Notes under the pieces: model-generated
Told to the model about the DNA's origin: nothing
Database searches by the model: none
The model's input: only the letters and a program-made list of their open reading frames with translations
Program-made: the position numbers and the translations under genes
In this document: positions 44,514-52,247 of the stretch, in pieces
How positions within the stretch are numbered: position 1 is the stretch's first letter
Layout of the letters: each line of letters opens with the position of its first letter
DNA from: Geobacter sp. AOG1
GTDB lineage: Bacteria; Desulfobacterota; Desulfuromonadia; Geobacterales; Geobacteraceae
DNA length: 64,000 nucleotides
Assembly (NCBI RefSeq): GCF_019972315.1
Contig: NZ_BLIZ01000001.1
Span: 1,376,513-1,440,512 of the forward strand
Direction of reading: 5' to 3'

Positions 44514-44563
44514 TAAATGGTGCCCAGGGACGGAATCGAACCGCCGACACGAGGATTTTCAGT
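44514..44563. repeat. attL: 50-bp direct repeat of the tRNA-Phe 3' end
   Basis: Identical over 50 bp to 60787-60836, which is the 3' part of the intact tRNA-Phe plus 4 flanking bases. About 110 bp from the integrase stop codon. Confidence 0.92.
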
Positions 44564-44615
44564 TAGACTTGAGTTTATCATATGTATAATATCAATAAGT
44601 TACAAACCAACAAAA

Positions 44616-44664
44616 TTGCAACAGATGCACTATAACTACAATATTCGCAACATATTTGCAACAG
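44616..44664. promoter_or_regulatory. Candidate integrase arm-type sites, left end
   Basis: Three related 9-11-mers: TTGCAACAG (44616), ATTCGCAACA (44643) and ATTTGCAACAG (44654). The same set occurs at 60713-60743 next to attR. Confidence 0.6.
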
Positions 44665-44672
44665 GGAAAACC

Positions 44673-45671
44673 TCATATCTCAAGAACAGTAGCAGCATGT
44701 GCTAACTTGTTCGGAGACAAGTGAGCATACTTTTCTGTTACCTGTATAGTACTATGACCTAGCCACTCTTTGACCACATATAGGTCGATACCTGCATTGA
44801 CCAACCTTGAAGCGCAAGTATGCCTTAGAGCATGAAGGATAAACTCATGGTCTCGATCAAGTCCCATTTGCATCCTTACCCATCGCCATGCATGCTCAGC
44901 TTGGTAAGGCTTTAGTGGAAATGGTTGGATACGGCTTACTTCCTGCCTTTGAACAAGGATTCTTTTAACCCTAGATGTCATAGGTATGCTTCTTGGTCGA
45001 TCACCCTTGTTGACCCATATCGTTAGCAGATTAGTCCCGTAATTTACATCATCATATTTGAGAGCTAGTGCCTCTGATAACCTCAAGCCAGTATCCACTA
45101 ACACTTCCACAAGATCAGCTACGTCAGGATAAAACCATCTACGTTTGCTGTGGGTGGTTTCTCGTAATAGTACTAGAATTCTTTGTTCCTCTTCTCTGCT
45201 CACGGTCCTGATCCGGCCCTTTCTTTCCTTCCGAAGCTTTATGAAGTCCCAAGGCTGCTTGTGGTGTCTAAGAAGGGTCTTTAATGCAGCAAAGAACCTG
45301 TTTACAGTAGATGACGTAGCACCTCGTTTTTCCAACTCAAGCACGATCTCTGCTACTACATACTCTGTCACATCTCCAATCTGCCGATCTCCCACTATCT
45401 TCGCAAGATTCATGGCGCGGCCATAAGCCCGCTTTGCATCTTTGCAATGTTTCCACCTCGCTTCGTAACACATTTCAACTGCATCCTTGAAAGGTAATCT
45501 TGCTGCTCTCTCCTGAGGCGTAAGCTTTACTTCATTGAGTGCTTTCTGACGTTCCATGGCAGCAAATTGCACTGCTTCTCGCTTGGTAGATTTACCAGTT
45601 GATTTTGCTATGCGGACACCATTAACCATGATGTTCATGTAAAAGACTTTTCCCCTCTTATAGATAGACAT
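44673..45671 (-). CDS. int: Tyrosine-family site-specific integrase
   Basis: A 332-aa phage-type integrase. A short N-terminal arm-binding region (SIYKRGKVFYMNIMVNGVRI), a SAM-like core-binding domain at about 70-160, and a catalytic domain with Arg (TGLRLSEALAL), His-x-x-Arg (HALRHTCAS), His (GHSTIQVTEKYAHL) and the Tyr nucleophile in that last segment. The start at 45671 follows AGGAAAGGA. It drives integration into the 3' end of tRNA-Phe, as the flanking 50-bp repeats show. Confidence 0.93.
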   Translation of the reverse strand: MSIYKRGKVFYMNIMVNGVRIAKSTGKSTKREAVQFAAMERQKALNEVKLTPQERAARLPFKDAVEMCYEARWKHCKDAKRAYGRAMNLAKIVGDRQIGDVTEYVVAEIVLELEKRGATSSTVNRFFAALKTLLRHHKQPWDFIKLRKERKGRIRTVSREEEQRILVLLRETTHSKRRWFYPDVADLVEVLVDTGLRLSEALALKYDDVNYGTNLLTIWVNKGDRPRSIPMTSRVKRILVQRQEVSRIQPFPLKPYQAEHAWRWVRMQMGLDRDHEFILHALRHTCASRLVNAGIDLYVVKEWLGHSTIQVTEKYAHLSPNKLAHAATVLEI

Positions 45672-45695
45672 ATTTGATCCTTTCCTGATTCCAGG

Positions 45696-45722
45696 CACAA
45701 AAAAAGAGCCTAGTGGCCCCTG
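45696..45722 (-). terminator. Small hairpin with T-run upstream of the integrase gene
   Basis: GGGGCC-ACTA-GGCTC with wobble pairs, then TTTTTTT on the - strand. It ends transcription from the radC side about 25 bp before the integrase start. Confidence 0.55.
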
Positions 45723-45772
45723 TTGTCCTGAAATGGTTAAGTTGTTGGATTTGATTGTTGCTACTTGGTAGG

Positions 45773-46009
45773 TTATCTGGTCTGCGTGAAGGTCTTGTAC
45801 AAGGCGGGATTAATAGAAATAGAGGTCTTACTTTTCAACTTGGCATAGATCAGTTTCAAGACCATGTCTCCGCAAAAACTACAGGTCACGCTCCAAGCTG
45901 AATCTCTTGCTGGAAGGAATACATCCGTTTCTCCATCTGCTGTCCCATACCTGATCCCATGTGCTATCTCTCCTGGTCGAATTGTCTTGTTGCAAAGTTC
46001 ACATTTCAT
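45773..46009 (-). CDS. Small zinc-ribbon protein
   Basis: A 78-aa protein with two CxxC knuckles (MKCELCNKTI and VTCSFCGDMV) expected to bind zinc. Its ATG overlaps the stop of the upstream RadC-like gene (ATGA), so translation is coupled. Function unknown; such proteins are common on mobile elements. Confidence 0.6.
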   Translation of the reverse strand: MKCELCNKTIRPGEIAHGIRYGTADGETDVFLPARDSAWSVTCSFCGDMVLKLIYAKLKSKTSISINPALYKTFTQTR

Positions 46010-46506
46010 AAAAGCCCCTCGTTGGTAAAAGAGAGATACTTGTCACCAATAATGATGTGGTCGAGTATCTTGATCCCTAAGAGATCCCCTGCTTCCTTGA
46101 GTCGTTTGGTTATCTCAATATCTTCCCTGCTAGGGGTAGGATCTCCGGTAGGATGATTGTGGATCAGTATTATTGCTGCTGCTGAGGAGAGGAGTGCTGT
46201 CTTGAAGGTTTCCCTTGGGTGAACAATGCTCTGGTTAAGAGAGCCAACAGATACGGTATCAATGCATACAATCCTGTTCTTGCCATCCAGATGGAGGGCG
46301 AAGAAGTATTCCTTGGTCTCATTTCTCAGGAAGCTGAAGGTTGCATATACCTGTTCTGGAGAGGTGAACCTGTTCAACGGTTGGAGGTAATTGGTTATCT
46401 CGTCTTTTACGGTGAGGGTTTCATATACGGCTTTGATCTGTTTGAACTTGATGCTTCTGGTCTTGGTGGATACTTCTTCTTGGCCGAAGAGGGTTTGAAC
46501 TGTCAT
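46006..46506 (-). CDS. RadC-like JAB/MPN domain protein
   Basis: A 166-aa RadC-family protein with the metal-binding JAMM motif LIHNHPTGDPTPSREDIE and upstream NQSIVHPRETFKTAL. The N-terminal helix-hairpin-helix part of chromosomal RadC is missing, as usual for mobile-element versions. The start at 46506 has AGAAAGGAAAA upstream. Its biochemical role is not established for the family. Confidence 0.82.
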   Translation of the reverse strand: MTVQTLFGQEEVSTKTRSIKFKQIKAVYETLTVKDEITNYLQPLNRFTSPEQVYATFSFLRNETKEYFFALHLDGKNRIVCIDTVSVGSLNQSIVHPRETFKTALLSSAAAIILIHNHPTGDPTPSREDIEITKRLKEAGDLLGIKILDHIIIGDKYLSFTNEGLL

Positions 46507-46527
46507 GATGGTTTTCCTTTCTGAAAT

Positions 46528-46554
46528 GAAAAAAGGCAACCTGTAGTGGTCGCC
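46528..46554 (-). terminator. Hairpin terminator just upstream of the radC-like gene
   Basis: GGCGACC/GGTTGCC stem around ACTACA, followed by TTTTTT on the - strand, ending about 22 bp before the radC start. It may act as an attenuator. Confidence 0.65.
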
Positions 46555-46800
46555 CTTTTCTAATAATTTGAAGGTAACTATGCATTTTTCGATACATATA
46601 TTCTTGAGTTATCCACTTTTAAATATCATTTTGCACCTCCATGACTTAACGGTATATGTCCAGCAAAAATAGCAGCACCACAAATTAACTATTGACACGT
46701 AAAAACAGTTAGTTAAACAGCATGCCTCTCTAATGAGCAAAGAGCTAAAGTACCTGTAGAAACATTACATTTTTGAAACATATCCACAGCTACAGAAGAG
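46555..46800. other. Intergenic stretch with DnaA-box-like sequences
   Basis: No gene seen. TTATCCACT at 46609, ATATCCACA at 46780 and TTATCCACA at 46801 resemble DnaA boxes. The last overlaps the stop of the small gene at 46801-46938. Confidence 0.4.
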
Positions 46801-46938
46801 TTATCCACATTTGCTGTGGAATTGCATGTACTCGGCAACTATCTTAATGATTCCGCGTTTACATTTGATGCATGTGTCATCTGGAGGGTAGTAGTCCTCA
46901 TATATCTGATTACAGGTATCGCACTTAAAATAGGCCAT
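46801..46938 (-). CDS. 45-aa zinc-ribbon microprotein
   Basis: MAYFKCDTCNQIYEDYY... with CDTC and CIKC knuckles about 17 residues apart, the spacing of a small zinc ribbon. AAAAGGAGAAACATC places a strong ribosome site 8 bp before the ATG. It lies 13 bp downstream of the gene at 46952-47299, so the two are likely co-transcribed. Confidence 0.6.
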   Translation of the reverse strand: MAYFKCDTCNQIYEDYYPPDDTCIKCKRGIIKIVAEYMQFHSKCG

Positions 46939-46951
46939 GATGTTTCTCCTT

Positions 46952-47299
46952 TTAGATGAGGTAGTCAATCAATCTGCTGGCTATTGTCCTGGGGGTCATA
47001 TGTTCCCACTTGCGGCCCAATACATCTGTGATCTGGTATTCCGAGTGCAGGAATATTGTGTTAATCGGATCTGGTTCGGAAGACATATAGGCATCAAGTC
47101 CTATGTAGCCTAGAGTCCTGTTAATGGTCAGAACGTAGAGGCAAATACTCTTGGTGAAGACATGTACTTTGTCCCTGAATCCTGCATGGAGAAGGTAGCT
47201 CTTTCCCTGGTGCTCCAGAACCAATCCTTGTGAAAACAATCCTTTCTGTTGTGCTTCGTCAAAAGTCATTCTTCTGATAGCCGGTTTAATTACGGTCAT
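46952..47299 (-). CDS. Protein of unknown function
   Basis: A 115-aa protein with no family recognised. N-terminal FDEAQQKGLFSQGLVLEHQGKSYLLHAGFRDKVHV predicts beta structure and the C-terminus HMTPRTIASRLIDYLI is helical. AAGGAGGAGAAC precedes the ATG. Upstream of the 45-aa zinc ribbon in one transcription unit. Confidence 0.5.
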   Translation of the reverse strand: MTVIKPAIRRMTFDEAQQKGLFSQGLVLEHQGKSYLLHAGFRDKVHVFTKSICLYVLTINRTLGYIGLDAYMSSEPDPINTIFLHSEYQITDVLGRKWEHMTPRTIASRLIDYLI

Positions 47300-47706
47300 G
47301 TTCTCCTCCTTAAATTAGCAGATTGATATACTTTAATGTCTTGAGCTAAGAGAACGTCTTACAGCGCAAATTTGGAGCTTTGGTGAATGGTTCTGGTGGG
47401 TAAGAATGGCAGAATTCTGTTACTTGAATGAGAGTGGTGGAGAACAATTCTCTTCATTCTGGTTTTATCTAGCTTTGGCTAATATTATCGGCTAGATAGA
47501 CTAGATACCCCGCAAGTAATGATGGAGGTCCTAGTGCTAGAAGATAGAGATGGAGTGTCCTGGATTCTTCTTGTTGTTGTTGGATCAATGTATTACCGCA
47601 ATAGCAGCGGGCTATTGCTTCTCAGCTAATTGGTCTGGATTTGTGTACGTGGTTGGATTGGTCGTGTTAGGTGGGTTAATACTTTAGAGTTAATGCTTTG
47701 GTGGGA
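47300..47706. other. 407-bp intergenic region
   Basis: No open frame with a ribosome site. A hairpin GCAATAGC-AGCG-GGCTATTGC (47598-47618) lies about 90 bp past the ardC stop and may end its transcript. The rest is unassigned. Confidence 0.45.
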
Positions 47707-48597
47707 TTATGCTGCGATGTTTTCTACAGATTCGACCTCTTCACCGTCCTTCCTGTTCAAGATATAGTCTGCTCCCTTCTGGGCTTGGGCAGCTGCATGG
47801 ATCAATAATGTCTTGTCATTCTTCAACTCCTTGAGCCATCCATGGATATATGCAGCACTGTTCTCGATGGTCTTCTGTTTGATCCCCGTATAGCCACATA
47901 AGAATGCTGCACCCATCTCAGCTATAAGCTCCTCCTTGGAATACTCGTGTGAACCGAAATAAGAAGGTTCAAGGACGCTCTTCCTCGATAATCTGGAACT
48001 ATGACCTGTTGCGTGGGTTAATTCGTGGAACAATGTGGAGTAATACTCTTCTGGAGTATCAAAGGTGCTCAGGTGTGGTAGTTGGATGTAATCGAGAGAT
48101 GGAGAATAGTATGCTTTGTTACCTCCGAATCGGAGTTCTGGTCTTAGAGGCATGTTCTTGATTATCTGCTCTGGTCCCAAGAGAGGATGATTGTCGTTAT
48201 GCGCTTCCGTTGGTTCCGGTGCTGGTATCCCTTCTGTCTGGTCGATATTGAAGACATTGTAGTAGCGTAACAGGGGAATTTTACTGGTGGAAAGGGTACT
48301 GTTTAAATCAGTACCCTCTGTGCTCTTGTCCAACCACTTCCAGAATACTACAGGAGTTGACCTCTCTCCCCTCTTTACGTGTCCTCCCTTGTCTTGCACC
48401 TGCTTAAAGGTAAGCCAGTAAGGTGAGTTGTAGGGAGTGCAGGAAAGTAGGAAGTGATTAATCCCCCTATAGCTCTTCTTGCTGATCAGGTTCTTGGGAT
48501 CATTGTTCTCTGCATTCCATGGTTTCCTCCAGGGGATAGTTCCTTGTTCCAATAGCTCCATAATCCGATTGTTGATGATCTCGTAAACGTTAGACAT
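47707..48597 (-). CDS. ArdC-like antirestriction protein
   Basis: A 296-aa protein: N-terminal ArdC ssDNA-binding domain (YEIINNRIMELLEQGTIPWRKPW, YRGINHFLLS, KGGHVKRGERSTPVVFWKW) and a C-terminal zincin-like metallopeptidase domain with HELTHATGH near residue 190 and a downstream Glu (EELIAEMGAAFLCG). ArdC proteins protect incoming plasmid DNA from restriction. A strong AAAAAAGGAGGAATTC site precedes the ATG. Presence on the same element as a restriction system is notable. Confidence 0.85.
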   Translation of the reverse strand: MSNVYEIINNRIMELLEQGTIPWRKPWNAENNDPKNLISKKSYRGINHFLLSCTPYNSPYWLTFKQVQDKGGHVKRGERSTPVVFWKWLDKSTEGTDLNSTLSTSKIPLLRYYNVFNIDQTEGIPAPEPTEAHNDNHPLLGPEQIIKNMPLRPELRFGGNKAYYSPSLDYIQLPHLSTFDTPEEYYSTLFHELTHATGHSSRLSRKSVLEPSYFGSHEYSKEELIAEMGAAFLCGYTGIKQKTIENSAAYIHGWLKELKNDKTLLIHAAAQAQKGADYILNRKDGEEVESVENIAA

Positions 48598-49010
48598 ACG
48601 AATTCCTCCTTTTTTAGGTATAGGTATCCCTTTACGGAGATACCTGTTGGTTGTGCTGTTTGATTGGTTAGTTGGATTGGGTATTACGGGTGGGATTGAT
48701 GGTGGGGATGCTGCTCTATTGGTTCACCTCCTTTCAAATGGAAAAGGCATGATCAGTTATGACCATGCCTCTTTTTATTGGACCGTGGGGTTCCGAATTT
48801 TTAGTTTTGCTCTTGTATCATTTCATCTGTCTACACGGATGCTATAAAGGTTTTGGACTAGTCACGGTGCTTTTTACTTAATTACAATTATGGGAATAAT
48901 AAGTCAGCGATTCATCTAATTTACCAATCTACATAATTTTGCATAAATAAATAAATAAAACATCAATGATATCGTGCCAATACGGGCATGGAATAAAAAT
49001 ACATTACCAG
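48598..49010. other. Intergenic region between ardC and the restriction locus
   Basis: Contains two hairpins (AGGTATC...GATACCT near 48625; bidirectional terminator at 48745) and an orphan AAAGGAGGTGAACC on the - strand with no usable start codon after it. No gene supported. Confidence 0.5.
48745..48777. terminator. Bidirectional terminator
   Basis: AGGCATGATCA (48745-48755) pairs with TGACCATGCCT (48760-48770), one mismatch. CTTTTTATT follows on the + strand and TTTTCC on the - strand. Confidence 0.7.
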
Positions 49011-49045
49011 TGTGACTCATAGTCGGTTGATTTAAAGTCGACATA
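49011..49045 (+). promoter_or_regulatory. C-box operator of the restriction-modification locus
   Basis: Two half-palindromes, GACTCATAGTC (49014-49024) and GATTTAAAGTC (49029-49039), spaced 15 bp centre to centre and flanked by TGT/ACA. This closely resembles the double operator of controller proteins such as C.AhdI and C.Esp1396I. Lies 34 bp before the C gene. Confidence 0.8.
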
Positions 49046-49078
49046 CAGATACTTAACGGATACGAGGGAGGGCATCCG

Positions 49079-49300
49079 ATGGAGATCAGAGAAGCTGTTG
49101 GTATGAGACTCAAAGAATTAAGATTAGCTAAATGCCTTTCTCAGGAAAAATTAGCTCTTGAAGCAGACATTGACAGAACATACACAAGTTCTGTAGAGAA
49201 CGGAAGAAGGAATATCTCGATAATCAACCTACAACGATTTGCATTAGTGTTGGGAGTTTCAATAAGAGAGTTTTTTGATTCAGACCTATTTGAAAAATGA
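49079..49300 (+). CDS. Controller (C) protein, XRE-type HTH regulator of the R-M system
   Basis: A 73-aa all-helical XRE protein: RLKELRLAKCLSQEKLALEADIDRTYTSSVENGRRNISIINLQRFALVLGV, the size and pattern of restriction controller proteins. Preceded by a C-box (49011-49045) and GAGGGAGG. Its stop overlaps the ATG at 49297, so nuclease expression is coupled to C protein. Expected role: self-activation then repression, delaying restriction after entry into a new host. Confidence 0.88.
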   Translation: MEIREAVGMRLKELRLAKCLSQEKLALEADIDRTYTSSVENGRRNISIINLQRFALVLGVSIREFFDSDLFEK

Positions 49301-49314
49301 TAACAGGAGATGCT

Positions 49315-50610
49315 ATGTATTTCAATGATGTGGTTGTTTATTGTGATGAGCCTGCTGATCAAAAACTATTTATTTCGTTTCAAGAAATTGCTCCCATTCT
49401 TAAAAATATTCCACGTACAAACATAAAAGTATATCCTCAAGCCCCATCTGCTATAAAGATTTCTGAATATAATAATTTAATATCATTATTTAAATACGAT
49501 AGACCCGATCTGATTTTTGCTCGTAATGGAATTCCCTTGCTTGTTGTCGAGTTAACAGAACATGCATACACTGGAGATAATGGTTTACAACGTTTTGTTA
49601 GAGTTGCAAGTGCCGCAGAGAATTCTGTACCATTCATTTATTTCGGACCGTTAGCTCGTGTAAGGGATGATGAACTTGATAAAGCAGAAGATGTTTCAAA
49701 ACTTTCGAAGAGAAGCTTGACATCAGATTTTTTTGAAGGAATGGCCGCATTACATAAACATTATGGGTCATATCAGCTTTATTCGGAGTGGGCAACAGCT
49801 TCAAACGGCAAAGTAATTAAAACTACCTTATCTAATAGGGATGATTTTACTTCTGTTTACAAGCACCTATGTGATCTGATTGTAGCTATCCTTGATTCGA
49901 ATCATAGTGGCAATAAATCTAAGTATCACGAGTTACTTCAGAATAATCAGGCCGAATTGCTGAGACTGTCTGGAGTTAAGAATACGAAGTTTTCTGATGT
50001 TAAATTTGAACTTTCAAGCGCTGAGGCAAAACAAATAATACTTAATCCTCATATAGTACTTTCAAGAATGGGAGATTATTTCCATAAAGGTAAGCCTGAT
50101 AAGTTACTAGCATTATACGCGTTACGAACATCAAATTTTAAACATGTCTACATAATGGGTAAGACATATAAATTTAATCCCATAAAAGATACAATGCTTG
50201 ATAAATTATTTTTGTTGAAGCAAATGAACAATAAATCTCTATGCTATTTTTCAGGTTATAAATGGAGATCAGATCCCCACTGTGGAGTAGCCGTTAATTT
50301 ATTTGCTAGGTATTGCCTTCCTTCAAAAAGTTTCAAACCTTTAATCCTATTTTACCCTAGAGTTTCTATTTCAAATGAAAAAAGTGCTCAATTAATCAAA
50401 GAAACTAAAGAAGCAGCGTTTATTCAACTTTTCAAGGACAGGTACGGTAAAGATTTTAAAGAAAAGCTAGTGCAAACGACAAGTTCATCCGATCTTTACC
50501 ATAGTTGGGTCGCTTCCACTAAGCAAGGCCGTATATTTTCGCACTATTGTTCAATTATTGTTTGCAACGATGGGATTATAATAGGCGATAAACTTGGGGA
50601 ACTACTATAA
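49315..50610 (+). CDS. Probable restriction endonuclease subunit 1 (PD-(D/E)xK-like)
   Basis: A 431-aa protein with no close family recognised. Near the N-terminus YDRPDLIFARNGIPLLVVEL gives Asp65-x13-Glu79-Leu-Thr81, a PD-(D/E)xK core with Thr in place of the final Lys. The remaining ~350 residues may hold target recognition. The start at 49315 follows CAGGAG; an ATG at 49297 overlapping the C gene is the alternative. Context (C gene before, second nuclease-like gene after, two methyltransferases opposing) makes it the restriction subunit. Confidence 0.65.
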   Translation: MYFNDVVVYCDEPADQKLFISFQEIAPILKNIPRTNIKVYPQAPSAIKISEYNNLISLFKYDRPDLIFARNGIPLLVVELTEHAYTGDNGLQRFVRVASAAENSVPFIYFGPLARVRDDELDKAEDVSKLSKRSLTSDFFEGMAALHKHYGSYQLYSEWATASNGKVIKTTLSNRDDFTSVYKHLCDLIVAILDSNHSGNKSKYHELLQNNQAELLRLSGVKNTKFSDVKFELSSAEAKQIILNPHIVLSRMGDYFHKGKPDKLLALYALRTSNFKHVYIMGKTYKFNPIKDTMLDKLFLLKQMNNKSLCYFSGYKWRSDPHCGVAVNLFARYCLPSKSFKPLILFYPRVSISNEKSAQLIKETKEAAFIQLFKDRYGKDFKEKLVQTTSSSDLYHSWVASTKQGRIFSHYCSIIVCNDGIIIGDKLGELL

Positions 50611-50612
50611 AT

Positions 50613-51089
50613 ATGACACAAGAAGATATTGCATTTGATGGAATCATAAAATACATTACATCTGATCCGAAATTACACTTGATAAGTGCTCATCCACCAA
50701 GCGGTAAAAGCTATACTACTGATTTAATAAGGTTTCCATCGCCAACTCAAAAGAAGACAGGAGCAGAACGATACCATGTAGATATTATATTTTGCTCCAG
50801 TACTCACTTATTTTTATGCGAAGTTAAAGGTTCTACTGCTGAATCGCAACAAGATATTTTGAAGCTGAATAGTTTAATTTCACACTATTCAGTAGACAAA
50901 TTAAAGAAATTTATCATTGATAGGCTTACAACAAAGTGCGATCTATTAAATCTATGCAACAACGTTGTGATCTGTATCGGTGCATATAACCTCAATAGTA
51001 ATTTAGAAGATAACGTCTTATACCTTATCTCAGATGGAAGCGTGGTAGGTATTCATAGCTCAACCCCAATGGTTGATATTGAACATTAG
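50613..51089 (+). CDS. Probable restriction endonuclease subunit 2 (PD-(D/E)xK nuclease)
   Basis: A 158-aa protein with a full nuclease core, Asp57-x12-Glu70-Val-Lys72 (HVDIIFCSSTHLFLCEVKG). Starts 2 bp after the preceding stop. Two nuclease-like polypeptides recall heteromeric Type II enzymes such as BbvCI or BslI, or a catalytic subunit plus an accessory one. Ends 3 bp from the stop of the opposing methyltransferase. Confidence 0.65.
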   Translation: MTQEDIAFDGIIKYITSDPKLHLISAHPPSGKSYTTDLIRFPSPTQKKTGAERYHVDIIFCSSTHLFLCEVKGSTAESQQDILKLNSLISHYSVDKLKKFIIDRLTTKCDLLNLCNNVVICIGAYNLNSNLEDNVLYLISDGSVVGIHSSTPMVDIEH

Positions 51090-51092
51090 TTA

Positions 51093-52247
51093 TCAAGAAT
51101 CAAATATTAAGATATAATCTAAATCTGATTTGATATTGCTGTTAGCGCTTTTATGATATTTTGCTTGTGCGTGATTGATGGGTCTAGTAATAATTCTAGA
51201 ACAATTTATATCCAATTCTTTGGCTTTTAAGACCACTGATTCAACAACAGGAAGTTGCTCTTCAGCTAAGGTGCTGTTTCCAATTACAACACAAATCTTA
51301 GACCGTTTTTTTGTTAATCTTGCACCGTTGGCAATACAATCAACTATATCATCAATGTAACCAAAGACATCCTCCTTCTTTGATGTCTTGAAGCCATCTC
51401 GCACTTCTCTCTTCAGAATATCTTTTCGATTATACCCTCCCCATTCAAGTTCAAATCTAAGTACATCAGAACTATATTTATACAGTGCAAAATACGGAGG
51501 GTGCATTATTGTAAAATCAGATATTCTTGAATCACTTACTTTGAAGGATCTGGCATCACCTAACATTAGTTTCGGAATTAATGTAGAATCATATGAAGGT
51601 AATGACTCAATCAGTTTTGCATTTGCAGCAATATTAGCAAATAATATATCTATTACTCGTTGCTGAGGTTTTTGTAGATCATGAAATATCCTCCCGGTTC
51701 GGACTGAAGCATTGGAGCATTTTCTAATAATTCCCAACCAACTAACAAAAAGAAAATTATAAATATCAATATCGTCTTTATATGTATCTAACGCTTCTCT
51801 GGAGATAGATAGAAGATCTTTAGTTTCGGCTGTGAACCATTTGTCAATATTACGCATGACCGGTATATAATCATCAGATGGTGATATTTTATTCCAACCC
51901 TTACTGCGCAACAAAAGGTCGCTATATACCTTATCCAACTTACTGTTGGCTATTTTCGTTGTCTTAACCTTAGAGACCATAATAGATAATCCATTTGAAT
52001 CCAAACCAACGCTTCTAAATCCATGGACTATTGACTCTACCAAAGTGGTTCCACTACCACACATCATGTCGACAACAACTGGTGTTGATATTGTGGCCGG
52101 CACAAACTCACGGAGGATCTTTGCAGTCAAGACTGGTGGAAGTTTACCAAAATATCTAAATAACGAGTGAGTCAGATAATTTTGATCTTTATTTGTACCA
52201 ACATCTCCCCAAACTTCAATATTACTATTTTTCAAAAACAATGACAT
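51093..52247 (-). CDS. DNA methyltransferase 2 of the R-M locus (HPPY motif)
   Basis: A 384-aa SAM-dependent methyltransferase. Motif I VVVDMMCGSGTTLVES at 57-72, then a long helical region and motif IV as MHPPY at 248-252, with GYIDDIVDCIANGARLTKKRSKICVVIGN following as motif V-VI-like. HPPY replaces the usual DPPY/SPPY/NPPY. It shares the N-terminal YLTHSLFRYFGKLPP with the neighbouring methyltransferase. Amino-methylation (m6A or m4C) is expected. Its start overlaps the upstream methyltransferase by 23 bp. Confidence 0.78.
   Translation of the reverse strand: MSLFLKNSNIEVWGDVGTNKDQNYLTHSLFRYFGKLPPVLTAKILREFVPATISTPVVVDMMCGSGTTLVESIVHGFRSVGLDSNGLSIMVSKVKTTKIANSKLDKVYSDLLLRSKGWNKISPSDDYIPVMRNIDKWFTAETKDLLSISREALDTYKDDIDIYNFLFVSWLGIIRKCSNASVRTGRIFHDLQKPQQRVIDILFANIAANAKLIESLPSYDSTLIPKLMLGDARSFKVSDSRISDFTIMHPPYFALYKYSSDVLRFELEWGGYNRKDILKREVRDGFKTSKKEDVFGYIDDIVDCIANGARLTKKRSKICVVIGNSTLAEEQLPVVESVVLKAKELDINCSRIITRPINHAQAKYHKSANSNIKSDLDYILIFDS

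Noticed and set aside
48721-48733. Strong Shine-Dalgarno-like AAAGGAGGTGAACC on the - strand
   Set aside because: No ATG follows, and the only GTG frame stops after three codons; probably a relic.
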